IMG/VR virus record: IMGVR_UViG_3300032675_000057
Location: 1 to 39,611 of that record
Source of the DNA: a virus
Direction: 5' to 3' (one strand)
DNA: 39,611 bases
Below are positions 30,901 through 39,367 of this stretch, piece after piece. The notes below the pieces were generated by a model. The model searched no databases. It saw only the letters and a list, made by a program, of their open reading frames with translations, and had not been told where the DNA came from. A program made the translations under genes and the position numbers. Each line of letters opens with the position of its first letter. The first letter of the stretch is position 1.

Positions 30901-33649
30901 CCTTACTGTAATTTATAAGTGCGTCATGTAAAATATTCGTAAGGTTGTTTACAGCAGGACGTTCAGCCGCACTGGGGGTATTGGTTACGGCATCGCCTAT
31001 ATTGAGGCCATTCTCAATAACCCATTTTTTACCGTGCTGTAGTTCAAGTGATTTTTGTAGATCACTTAAAAGACGATGCTGGTCTTGGAATTTTTCGATC
31101 AACTGAGTGTACGGACGGTCACGGAATTTTTGGACGAACTCTTTTAGCTTGCCAATAAAAGTTCCAGAATCAACTTTCTTCTGTTCATTCTGCGACATCC
31201 CTTCTTTGATCCTACCGACTGTATCTTCAATACTGCCGGGTTCAGGCGGCGCTTCAACACGCACGCTTGACATTTGCGGAACAGGTGATGCTTCAGCACC
31301 GGGAGGCGGTTCTTTTCCTTCATCCAAGGCTGCATTGGCAGCATCTATATTATTTTCTTCGGTGGTTTCCGTACTGGGGTTAATTCCCGTAGGTGATTCT
31401 CCGGGTTTTGTTCCACTGAGACGACCTTCTTCAACAAGATCGAATGATTTTTTAAGAGATGAGAGCGCGAGTGTACGAAGATCATCAGCAGTAAGATCTA
31501 CCCATCTGCCTCCCATTTTTTGCCAAAACCAAGTTTTGATATTGCTAAATATCTGTTTGACCAATGGCAATTCGGGATGTTTACCTACAAGATATGCAAG
31601 ACGTTCTTCCTGTAAATATATTGAATTAGTGTTTGCTGGTACTTGGTTGTTAGCTTCTACGAACGGGGCTTCATTATTTTTAATTCCTTGATCAACGCGA
31701 TCTAGAACTTTTTGATACAAGTCAGGGCCAAGCATGTTTTTTATGTTTGCATGCACCCCAATCTCATGAATCATCAATTCTTTTAAAAAACTAGGCTTGA
31801 CTTTACCGTCAGCATCTAAATGTAAATTGTCTACGTTAAAAACAACTGAATTTACATTGGGGTCGTAATAACCAGAACTTACATCAATCGGTGAAGACTG
31901 ATCCAGTCTTAAAAACCCACTATTAATCAAACGATTAGTATGGATTCCAAAAATAGCTTTCAGCCCCTCATATACATCTTTATAAGTTGTATTTGGGGAA
32001 TTAGATGGTACTGGTTTTATACTGGGGTGTATGTCAGCCCCCCAACTTAAAACGCTATCGCCAGTTTCCGGATTTTGATCAAGAACTCTGGGGGCTATAT
32101 GGCGAGCCATCTCATCTAAATTATAAGTAGCGTCACCATACGATACATGTTGATCTTCGGGTTCTCGACTTCTTGGTGGCTCACCGTAAGAATCTACCAA
32201 TGCGTGGTGTACATCTACGCCATTATCCCATCGACCTTGGAATGAATGATCACCAGTATCAGGGTCTATTGCGTGGGCATAGACAGTAAAGCGACCATCT
32301 GGAGTAAGGACTCGATCGCCTACGTTTAAGTTTCTAGCGGTGTCGTAGCTATCAGTGTGGTTAACAACTTGATCGTCGGTAGGTACCGAAGGTGGCACGG
32401 GTTCTTGGATGTCTGGTGATTCAGAAGAAATTATAGGCCCACGAGGTGGCACTCCCTCTCGTTCCGGGAACTTCAATGCCTCTTGAACGCTCTTGGGGGT
32501 AACTCCGTATGTAAAGCCTTCGCCAATCCTCATAAACCCCTTGCCCAATGCAGTGGGAGTATGGAACGTGCCACCAATAAGAGCGTTTAGCCCAAGATTG
32601 TATGGATCGAAAGGCTGGTCGCTAAAGGCTTGTTCGGCGGTATTAATACCGCCCATGATTGCAGCGCCTTTTGCCGTTTGCCCCCACGCTTTACCTAGTG
32701 CCTCTTCACCAACCCCTAGTAAAGACTTAAGCCCCCCATAGCTGGGCCTGAACCCGCCAGCTATAATATTTGTACCTACACCAGCTAATGTGCTGACCAT
32801 CGGGTGGGCGGCTTCATCAGCGGCGCGGGTTTCTGCGTCTTGCCCCAACGCTTTGGCTAAATCAGGGTGGGCTTCTAAAAAAGATTCTTGCGCTTTTTCA
32901 ACAGCAGAACCTGCTGCAACAGCGCCAGCATAACCCGCTGCAAGATTACCAATACCGGGAATAAATGATCCTAACGGACTAGCGGCTATGCCTACTAACG
33001 AACCCACAGCCGCAGGAATAACATTCCTCTCCGCTGCACGTGCCGCAACGCCTAGCGAACTTGGGCCTTCATCAGCAGGAGGTGTTTGCGGGGTGTCTGA
33101 GTAATGTAACTTCTGCACATAGTACGAAGCCATCTGTGAGGGCGTACCACGCGGGAGTTCTACCCGATAAGTATTGCCATCGTTCCATTTTACTTCGTAG
33201 GTATCTTTGGCAGACCCAGCCCCCGCTCTAGCTCCGGGTGAACCATAACCTGCTGCATACTCGCCTACGCTAGTGCCTAACGCATCGCGTCGTGAAGTAT
33301 CAATCGTGCCATCTGGCCTGACGACACCGGGGCCACCTAGATAAGTGGCACGGAGCAAGTAAGGGTCTGTGGTGTTAAACCGTTCACTGTTCGACTTGAT
33401 GTAGGCAACACCAGCCGCTGCATTGTCGTAGGGGTTATTCCACTGAGCATCTTTTGGGATCCTACCTTCAGCTTTCATCTGGTCGAAGGTAGGCTTGATG
33501 ACCTGCATCGGGCCGAGAGCGCCCCCCGGCCCTACTTTAGATGTATCAGCACGGCCACTACTAGACTCAGTTTGATAGATAGATTTGATCGTGGGGGCTA
33601 ACTCTTCAGCCCCCTGATCCTTGATGATCTGATCTAAATCAACAGCCAT
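27992..33649 (-). CDS. Polyvalent virion protein with lytic transglycosylase
   Basis: A 1885-residue protein, by far the largest here. The N-terminus is a lytic transglycosylase: catalytic E28 in TESSSG, GPMQV (46-50), NP..N near 72-76, AGVAY (79-83) and ATYLGGPG (101-108); it would cut peptidoglycan during DNA entry. Residues about 626-633 (MIHEIGVH) followed by LQEERLAYL near 679-687 look like a zincin-type peptidase with an HExxxH spacing. Near 1665-1690 is an EYAFNMDDFGRQIY stretch that recalls the LPD38 domain of polyvalent proteins, which are injected with the genome. A hydrophobic segment lies near 1536-1555. It resembles the inner virion proteins of podoviruses in role. Confidence 0.85.
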   Translation of the reverse strand: MAVDLDQIIKDQGAEELAPTIKSIYQTESSSGRADTSKVGPGGALGPMQVIKPTFDQMKAEGRIPKDAQWNNPYDNAAAGVAYIKSNSERFNTTDPYLLRATYLGGPGVVRPDGTIDTSRRDALGTSVGEYAAGYGSPGARAGAGSAKDTYEVKWNDGNTYRVELPRGTPSQMASYYVQKLHYSDTPQTPPADEGPSSLGVAARAAERNVIPAAVGSLVGIAASPLGSFIPGIGNLAAGYAGAVAAGSAVEKAQESFLEAHPDLAKALGQDAETRAADEAAHPMVSTLAGVGTNIIAGGFRPSYGGLKSLLGVGEEALGKAWGQTAKGAAIMGGINTAEQAFSDQPFDPYNLGLNALIGGTFHTPTALGKGFMRIGEGFTYGVTPKSVQEALKFPEREGVPPRGPIISSESPDIQEPVPPSVPTDDQVVNHTDSYDTARNLNVGDRVLTPDGRFTVYAHAIDPDTGDHSFQGRWDNGVDVHHALVDSYGEPPRSREPEDQHVSYGDATYNLDEMARHIAPRVLDQNPETGDSVLSWGADIHPSIKPVPSNSPNTTYKDVYEGLKAIFGIHTNRLINSGFLRLDQSSPIDVSSGYYDPNVNSVVFNVDNLHLDADGKVKPSFLKELMIHEIGVHANIKNMLGPDLYQKVLDRVDQGIKNNEAPFVEANNQVPANTNSIYLQEERLAYLVGKHPELPLVKQIFSNIKTWFWQKMGGRWVDLTADDLRTLALSSLKKSFDLVEEGRLSGTKPGESPTGINPSTETTEENNIDAANAALDEGKEPPPGAEASPVPQMSSVRVEAPPEPGSIEDTVGRIKEGMSQNEQKKVDSGTFIGKLKEFVQKFRDRPYTQLIEKFQDQHRLLSDLQKSLELQHGKKWVIENGLNIGDAVTNTPSAAERPAVNNLTNILHDALINYSKATGRSWSQSLADFKMWSIGITEPKLRDYLWRMRVPLSTDPIITLPNGSKISPADYRKQIVDTINNLSSEHYTKAERERIIDHLRDELDRITDGQYVDINGYSPDEHIMATKAILRDDPAYSVVGNWHPETIEGFQKDLAAAREKFGPQIDAVFAAEKALREKVTDIERAAGKWGDHVDNWVRFNRRGDTYFTLKGSTERPDFDEITGQRVNRDLSKVVDAQEGRITESDNPITQTIADAEVGLRRLDNKALIDAVYNAAKKNLIPGAKVLTEPLEAGEAAREFFENNNPDNVVLHPRPDGKYDVIQFKDKQWRDAVKGIITPPNPIISNVGRVTRGITLGFTRFNPAFAPSNAVRHGMTNLGNIMASEYGPLAAGQMMGRMFTQAIKGSPFKAARASYLIETGNKAKLEQLAKNDDFYKNILDWDNAGGRMSFSKAYGTNDAATRSVMESFNRKPVTRTLDQIKLVFDTYNNMFEFMNREAAFDTIKKANLRNGMTEEQAIESASAFTKNLLNLEKKGHYSQAMGSWFPMFKAEATGAVRQTDALLSPLFQSANSYLRSNWTQGMGHQVFGALYRLQQIEDSKKLGIKSLEGAEEFYQKIIDNDPGAQKFIENYNKLRRNAAITLGAAIGFGYMMYNRSRAMGQNDEDGRNEVASDDHRLWVRSMRVPVSIFGDQATKYFGKDTQFINMPWGFGTGAFASIGSQMAALANGDIKPEEAVTNMSVAAKESFLPLPVESIDMFKKNPMGWALTSAAPAPVRPLLEYAFNMDDFGRQIYNPRPSRYGEVGGDSTSEAFKSAADTIAKVTNGMWMPNPDELQFAFNQYAEGLTTIGNSVMSIYNFVTGKEDFDPKKDLPFLSSFLGRKTDVDARQYSEINDALVKNKKILDNFESRGFDDAYDRYVETHPDAEMLRQYYVTNREHLNKINAEMNKVRDQDQTPQERRDELEDYKDMRRMIMRDMVDTYNESEH

Positions 33650-35641
33650 TTACGACGGTACCTTAGTCACCGTTACCCCCGGTGGGACTCCCCCGCCGGG
33701 CATAAATCCGCTCAAGTCAATACCAGCAGCGGTGAGTTGCATCGCCAACGCCCGTGCCTGTGCTTGCAACTTTGGATCAGTTGCATATTCAGGTTTTTGT
33801 ACAATTTTAGAAAGTTGGCTTATAGGCATTTGATATTTTGAAGCAATCACACCTTGTTGATAGTTTCGACGGTCTTCAGCGCTCTGTTTTGAAGTTTCAA
33901 GTCTTTCCTGCATGATCATGTCTGTTTGGGCCTTACTAACTCCAGCCATCATCAGACGCTCCCTAATTTCATCCGCGCCCATGCCTGTTCTCAGGAGGCT
34001 ATCAACTTCATTCGTGTACTGTTTAAGATCTTCACGGCTAAGCGTTGCTTCAGTACGCAGGTTCTGCGACTTGCGAGCCTCCTCGTTCATCAACGCATCT
34101 GTCTGCAACTTGTCAAGGTTGTTAAGCGCCCCCGCTCTTTGAGCAGCAAGTTCTTGTTTTGCTGCACCTTGGGCTGCAAAGTTTCTGCCAAGTGATAACG
34201 CAACACCCGCAAGACCGGGAACATAACCGGGTTGATTCCCACGAAGGCCCGCTTGATTTAGTCCGGCACTCATACCAGCTAAATCGGCATAGCCCCCCGG
34301 TGCAGTACCTGCGTTATACATGGCATCAGCTCGCGCACGACCGTCGCCAATAATGCCAGACACTTTATTGAAGGCGTCGCCAATCCCCATTTCTTTTTCA
34401 GTTTTCATGAACTGATCATGAACAGAATCGAACGTAGGACGTGGGCCAAGATCATTAAGTCTCTTTTTGATTTCATCAGTCCAGATACTGCCCAATGGTG
34501 GGTGGCCGCTCGCGTCTGCCGCTGCAACTCGATCTGTGGCAGTGTGGTCATCCGGAAGCGATGCAATAGCCGCAGCGGGATGGATCAATGCTGGAGAGAA
34601 TGGGCCACTAAACTGACTTGGGCTACCAAACGGCTGCGTTGGGTCTGGCAGTTTACCGGTGCCAAACAAAGTTGACATTGCTTCACCGGGAGTACGTATT
34701 GGAGCAGAGGGCAAGTAAGGGCCAGAACCAACACCGGGGAGAGGCATTAGATTTTGTGTTCGCCCACCAATAAGCCTTGCTGCGGCATTTTGCTGTAACG
34801 CATTTTGATTATAGAAACCTGCCCCTGCTCCTTGCATCCCTTGGTTAAAAGCATTAGGTACAGTATTCCCAAAGAAGTTACCTACTGAACTAAGAGTGTT
34901 GCCCAACACAGATTGCTCAAACGGTACATAAGGGGCATCGTTAGACACATCTGAACCATACGGCCCAGAATACTTCTTAACCGGCCCACCATGTGCGGCA
35001 GAAAAATCTATATCAGACGGAACCATTTGAGGCGCTTGCACAGGTCTGCCACCTGCGTTTGGCGACTGCTCGCTGCTTCGTGATAACACATCAGCGTAAT
35101 TCGCAGTCATCAGTGCCGACTGAATATCGCCACCTTCATCAAACGCAACAATGCCACCGCCAGCATAATTTTTGCCAATGTTGTGCACTGCAATATCAGC
35201 GAGGCCACCGCTACGAGCATGAGCAGTTGGCATAGACATCGGTTGTGGTGCGCCGGGGCCAATCACTGGCGGCTGACCCATCTGGGGTTGCCCCATCTGT
35301 GGAGGCTGACCCGTCTGCGGTGCTTGCGGGACTTGAGGAGGTGGGTTGGCTTGCGACAGCAACTGCTGCATACGATCTAAATTTAATTTTTGAGCTTGCC
35401 CTGCGATGCTCGTTGTAGGTGGCTGCGGCAATGCTGGATTAGTTTTCTGTATGTCAGACAACATCGAATACAACATGGCTGGGCTAACCATCCCATTTGT
35501 ATCCAAAACTTCTTGTCCCAACGCTGCACGAATCTGATCATCGGGCATGTTCTGAGCTTTTAACTGACGAGCTTTTTGCTCGACAGCATTCATCTTCATG
35601 GCTGTCTGGGGAGGCTTGACTGATTTAAGAAGGTCGTACAT
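33650..35641 (-). CDS. Gly/Pro/Gln-rich virion protein
   Basis: A 663-residue protein whose N-terminal third is rich in Pro, Gln and Gly (repeated MGQP near 115-125), followed by NYAGGGIVAF (158-167) and further low-complexity sequence. The C-terminal 200 residues are helical and charged (about 480-600). I associate the YAGGGIVAF motif with virion proteins of many uncultured phages. It lies between the polyvalent protein and a Gln/Asn-rich protein, so an internal or ejected virion role is likely but unproven. Its stop is immediately followed by the next start (TAAATG). Confidence 0.7.
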   Translation of the reverse strand: MYDLLKSVKPPQTAMKMNAVEQKARQLKAQNMPDDQIRAALGQEVLDTNGMVSPAMLYSMLSDIQKTNPALPQPPTTSIAGQAQKLNLDRMQQLLSQANPPPQVPQAPQTGQPPQMGQPQMGQPPVIGPGAPQPMSMPTAHARSGGLADIAVHNIGKNYAGGGIVAFDEGGDIQSALMTANYADVLSRSSEQSPNAGGRPVQAPQMVPSDIDFSAAHGGPVKKYSGPYGSDVSNDAPYVPFEQSVLGNTLSSVGNFFGNTVPNAFNQGMQGAGAGFYNQNALQQNAAARLIGGRTQNLMPLPGVGSGPYLPSAPIRTPGEAMSTLFGTGKLPDPTQPFGSPSQFSGPFSPALIHPAAAIASLPDDHTATDRVAAADASGHPPLGSIWTDEIKKRLNDLGPRPTFDSVHDQFMKTEKEMGIGDAFNKVSGIIGDGRARADAMYNAGTAPGGYADLAGMSAGLNQAGLRGNQPGYVPGLAGVALSLGRNFAAQGAAKQELAAQRAGALNNLDKLQTDALMNEEARKSQNLRTEATLSREDLKQYTNEVDSLLRTGMGADEIRERLMMAGVSKAQTDMIMQERLETSKQSAEDRRNYQQGVIASKYQMPISQLSKIVQKPEYATDPKLQAQARALAMQLTAAGIDLSGFMPGGGVPPGVTVTKVPS

Positions 35642-35644
35642 AAA

Positions 35645-36622
35645 TTACCCCGAAGGCCCAAAGAAGCTGCCAAGTCCGGTTAAAAGATTCGCACCGATAG
35701 CTGTTGCGTTTGCCGGTGCCGCATACATCGTAGATGCGCTTTGTGCAACAGGCACTTTGTTTATAGCACCCATAAGATTATTAAGTTGCTGGTACGGGAA
35801 GTTCAACGCATTGTAGTAATTCTGCATTGAATTATTAAAGACGTTTTGTTCCTGTCCTTGTTGCAGTGCACCTGCACCCAGTAGCGCAGTATTGATACCG
35901 GCATTCTGAGTGTAATCTTGCATACCGAGATTACCCAACGCACCAGAAGCGGCGAGTTGGTTTTGATTGGCAGTATTGAACTGCCCCTGCGCGTTCTGGA
36001 ATGCGTTCTGTAACCCAGTCGCTTGGATGTTCTGTAATTGTTGCTCAAGCCCCTGTTGCCCCATCGCATTAACAAGTGCTTCACGAGAACCGCCTAAACC
36101 CCCTGCTTGGGTAGCGACACCCGCCATACCGGGGAGCTGTTGAGCGTAGCCGCGAATAGCGCCCTGCTGTTGTTGAGCGATAACATCGTTGACGTAAGGA
36201 GACATATACTGGTTGACGTTGGCACCAGTAAATTGGTTAGTCCCCGCCATCCCTGCAAGATTCGCTGCCTGACCGGTATAAGCCGAAGGCTGCATCTGCT
36301 GTATATTTTGGAAAGCTTGAGTTTGCTCAGGCGAGAACCCAGCTACCTGCTGTCCGGTATAAGGCTGATACCCCGGCCCGTTAAAGATTAAGTTCGATAG
36401 CGAACCTAAACCCTCCATCGCATAGGGCATCAACTCTGGCGGGATGGTGTTCTGGTAGACATTAGTCGTCGTGGCGTTTGATGCCGAACTTGACGGTGTA
36501 CCTGACCCCGTTGCCAGATTGGTAGGTGTGGCGTATGTACTAAGGGACGTACCCGCCAACGGGTTGCTAGTAGTGGCAGAAGTATTAGTATTTGCCGAAG
36601 AACTTTGTGTTGGAAGTGCCAT
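35645..36622 (-). CDS. Asn/Gln/Ala-rich virion protein
   Basis: A 325-residue low-charge protein rich in Asn, Gln, Ala, Gly and Thr. The first 55 residues are Ser/Thr-rich; later parts include YMSPYVNDVIAQQQQGAIRG and GGLGGSREALVNAMGQQG, stretches I recognise from virion proteins next to internal or ejection proteins in related phages. It may be the small ejection protein, like T7 gp14 in position, but this is inferred. AAGGA lies about 6 nt before the ATG. Confidence 0.68.
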   Translation of the reverse strand: MALPTQSSSANTNTSATTSNPLAGTSLSTYATPTNLATGSGTPSSSASNATTTNVYQNTIPPELMPYAMEGLGSLSNLIFNGPGYQPYTGQQVAGFSPEQTQAFQNIQQMQPSAYTGQAANLAGMAGTNQFTGANVNQYMSPYVNDVIAQQQQGAIRGYAQQLPGMAGVATQAGGLGGSREALVNAMGQQGLEQQLQNIQATGLQNAFQNAQGQFNTANQNQLAASGALGNLGMQDYTQNAGINTALLGAGALQQGQEQNVFNNSMQNYYNALNFPYQQLNNLMGAINKVPVAQSASTMYAAPANATAIGANLLTGLGSFFGPSG

Positions 36623-36631
36623 AGTTATTCC

Positions 36632-39016
36632 TTATACCGGCAAGTACTTGTCAGGATTAATTTGCTTGCCCTGCTTTGGATTACCCGTGCGAGCCATGCG
36701 CACTTTGTCCATCATCGCGTAGAGTTTTTTGGATCCCGCTTCTGTTGAGCCATTTCCGAGATGCGATACAACATCTGCCGGTATAACAAACTCGCCATCA
36801 GCAAGCGCGGCGCGTTGCGGTCTGTTGCCGCCAATGACTGCCGGAATCGAGTCGGACATTCCATCGCCATCTCCTCGCAACAACTTACCACCAGCAGCAT
36901 AAGTATCTGGGAACGAACCTAAACCACCTGCCGCCATAGCGTGGATATAACCGCCATGCGCTCTTGGGTTTTCACCCGCTTTTCCGCTATCACCAAAATC
37001 ACTACCAAAACCGCCGATATCACTACCAAAACCACCGCTTCCTTCACCGATACCAAGATCTACACCCGAAGCCCCTACTGGATTATAGGGAGTAGTGGAA
37101 AACGGGCTATCTGAGTTTGCTTGATTCGCTATGTTTTGGCTGGATGCACTTGTGTCGGGAGCATTTCCGGATGTATCGCTTGAAGTTTGATTAGTACCTT
37201 GGACAGTATCGCCTTCAACAGTCACCTGCCCTTTCGGTAATACCATATTACCTAATGCCCCTAGAGGGCCAAGAGCCATGCCACCAATCAACGAAGACCA
37301 GAAAGGATGGGCGCTTCTAAACCCTTGCACTTCGTTAAAAGCATTAGTAGCCAATCCTTTCAAACCAGAGTTGTTTGAACTTGGCTTTGAACTTGGTGTT
37401 GAACCCGGCGGGGTCGCAGGGACTGTATCACCCAGTGGTACGTTGGATGAAATATCTTGTGTCCCTGATGTATCAATAGTGCCGTTACCAATACCCGCAC
37501 TATCAATACCTACGCCACTACCAGCCCCAGCTAAACTCCCGCTACCGCCCGTTGCTTCACTTCCAGCGGTTTCCCCAATGTTTTTTCCACCACCACTGCT
37601 ACCACTTCCACCAGTCATACCAGCGTAGGGGTTTGTATAAGGCTGCGGTAAAACTTCCGTAGCAAGGTTACTGAGGTAGCTATTTTCAGCGTTGGGGGGC
37701 GGCGGAGGTAAATTCATGTTGGGGTTCTGAGCCAACGCATTCAAAAGCCCATTTTGATATTGAGCGTTAGCAGCTTGAAGCGTAGCTTGATCAGTACCCA
37801 TCTGGGTTGTTGGCAAGGGCGCGTTGGTTGCAAGAATTGCTTCACCAACAGAAGTTGGTATAGCCCCCGCCGCCGTCGATGCACCGCCAGCAGCGTAGTG
37901 CTTAAGACTCGCAAGGCCGCCAGCCTTCATGCCCGTACCCGAAGGAACCGTGCCGGTGTTAGCACCGGGAGTTGAAGACCATGCGCCGGGGTTCCATCCT
38001 GCCCCAATGAACGCTGGCTGACCCGCTGGGAGATAGCCAAGTTTGGCAATCAAAGGATTGACCGTGCCTTGGTTCCACAGCGTCTTGTAGCCGGGAGCAG
38101 GTACGTAAAACTGATAGCCTGTGGAAGCGCCAAGAGATGACGAAGGAGTAGATGGTGTTGCGGCTTTCGTATAAGCGTTCAACACGGGCATAGCCATCAT
38201 GTAGGCTTTTGCCATTCTTTGATAATTGGTGTCGCCAAGGGTGTTGTAAAAATCTTTTGAAGCTTGTGACGGGTTATCAGCAAACTGTTGCATCCCCTGC
38301 CCAATAACATCAGTGCGAGTAGGACTTGTAAGGAAAGTACCACTAGTATTTCGGGCGTACTGCGGGGCTGTGTTAGAAGCATCCGCAGCCTTTTGAAGTT
38401 CTTCCTGAGATGCTTCACCCCCAGCAGCAGAGTTAAGCGAATCCAATGATGTTGAATTAGGCATGAATTCAGTTGGCGTAAGAGCATTAGCCGCCGCCAT
38501 GCTTTGTCCCATTGTCTCTAGGGCTGGCCCCGACACAGGGACATTAGCGGCATCTGTGGCGTAGGCTGTAGCCAACGGCGCTTGCCCCATTTTGTTCATG
38601 CCACTAGTTACTTGAGAACCACCATAAACACCCATGCCTAGGTTGATGGCATCAGCGGTGCTTGCACCCGACAGCTTATCAACCAACCCTGCGCCAATGG
38701 CGATCTCAGGCATCAGGGCATCAGCGCCGGGGACATACGCATCAAGGAGCGCACCGCCAATCGTTGGCAAGAGACCCTTGGCAAACGTGCCGAGCGAGAA
38801 CGCTTCGGGTAGACCAGTATTAGGGTTAGTGGTCAATGACTTGCCGTGGGCTTGAGCCAGCGACTGTAACCCACCAACTTCTTCTGGGGACATGTGCACC
38901 AGCATGGAGTCGCCGTGCCGCCCAAGAGACGCAAGGCCACTAGCCATCGTATGCGGATGATGGGCAAGGGGGCGGGGTAAACCGGGGGTTACTCCACCAA
39001 AGGCATACTTATTCAT
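36632..39016 (-). CDS. Large Gly-rich structural protein
   Basis: A 794-residue protein with three recognisable parts. The N-terminal part has MNKYAFGG and DSMLVHMSPEEVGGLQSLA. A glycine/Ala-rich middle with a membrane-like stretch near ALLDAYVPGADALMPEIAIG is followed by a long Ser/Gly/Asn-rich low-complexity region. The C-terminus reads ADGEFVIPADVVSHLGNGST, a motif common to virion proteins of uncultured phages. The YA-x-GG motif occurs at the start, in the middle and near the end. The ATG at 39016 is preferred over a GTG 15 nt earlier because GGTGGG lies about 7 nt upstream. Confidence 0.7.
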   Translation of the reverse strand: MNKYAFGGVTPGLPRPLAHHPHTMASGLASLGRHGDSMLVHMSPEEVGGLQSLAQAHGKSLTTNPNTGLPEAFSLGTFAKGLLPTIGGALLDAYVPGADALMPEIAIGAGLVDKLSGASTADAINLGMGVYGGSQVTSGMNKMGQAPLATAYATDAANVPVSGPALETMGQSMAAANALTPTEFMPNSTSLDSLNSAAGGEASQEELQKAADASNTAPQYARNTSGTFLTSPTRTDVIGQGMQQFADNPSQASKDFYNTLGDTNYQRMAKAYMMAMPVLNAYTKAATPSTPSSSLGASTGYQFYVPAPGYKTLWNQGTVNPLIAKLGYLPAGQPAFIGAGWNPGAWSSTPGANTGTVPSGTGMKAGGLASLKHYAAGGASTAAGAIPTSVGEAILATNAPLPTTQMGTDQATLQAANAQYQNGLLNALAQNPNMNLPPPPPNAENSYLSNLATEVLPQPYTNPYAGMTGGSGSSGGGKNIGETAGSEATGGSGSLAGAGSGVGIDSAGIGNGTIDTSGTQDISSNVPLGDTVPATPPGSTPSSKPSSNNSGLKGLATNAFNEVQGFRSAHPFWSSLIGGMALGPLGALGNMVLPKGQVTVEGDTVQGTNQTSSDTSGNAPDTSASSQNIANQANSDSPFSTTPYNPVGASGVDLGIGEGSGGFGSDIGGFGSDFGDSGKAGENPRAHGGYIHAMAAGGLGSFPDTYAAGGKLLRGDGDGMSDSIPAVIGGNRPQRAALADGEFVIPADVVSHLGNGSTEAGSKKLYAMMDKVRMARTGNPKQGKQINPDKYLPV

Positions 39017-39040
39017 ATCAGTACCCACCACTAATTAGAA

Positions 39041-39367
39041 TCATTTTCCTATAACCGTCCAATTCAGTCCATTACTCCATATCAGATATGTAGTTGAACC
39101 GCTAGCAGTTATTGTGTCGCCCCATGCAAGACCAGACGCACCATTGGTCACGTAGCCTATCTTGCCTATGTTGGTTGCTGCGCTAGGCAGGGTGCCAACA
39201 GTATAAGCAGGGGTTTGTGTGCTATTTAAAAGTTGATTAACGGCATTGGCTGTCCGGGTGCCAAACTGCTGAATTGTGGTCGCCAAAATATTTTGGTGCA
39301 CTGCACTATAGCTTGGGGTAGGGATGGGCAAGCTAGGAGGGGCAATCGTGCGGGGTGATACGTTCAT
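39041..39367 (-). CDS. Small beta-rich virion protein, possibly tail-fibre-like
   Basis: A 108-residue protein with a Pro-rich start, a helical middle and a C-terminal half of short beta strands (TVGTLPSAATNIGKIGYVT ... YLIWSNGLNWTVIG). This pattern, ending in a Trp-containing SNGLNW, resembles C-terminal parts of phage fibre or head-decoration proteins. It starts on the stop of the preceding gene (ATGA). A virion role is likely; the exact one is not visible. Confidence 0.6.
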   Translation of the reverse strand: MNVSPRTIAPPSLPIPTPSYSAVHQNILATTIQQFGTRTANAVNQLLNSTQTPAYTVGTLPSAATNIGKIGYVTNGASGLAWGDTITASGSTTYLIWSNGLNWTVIGK

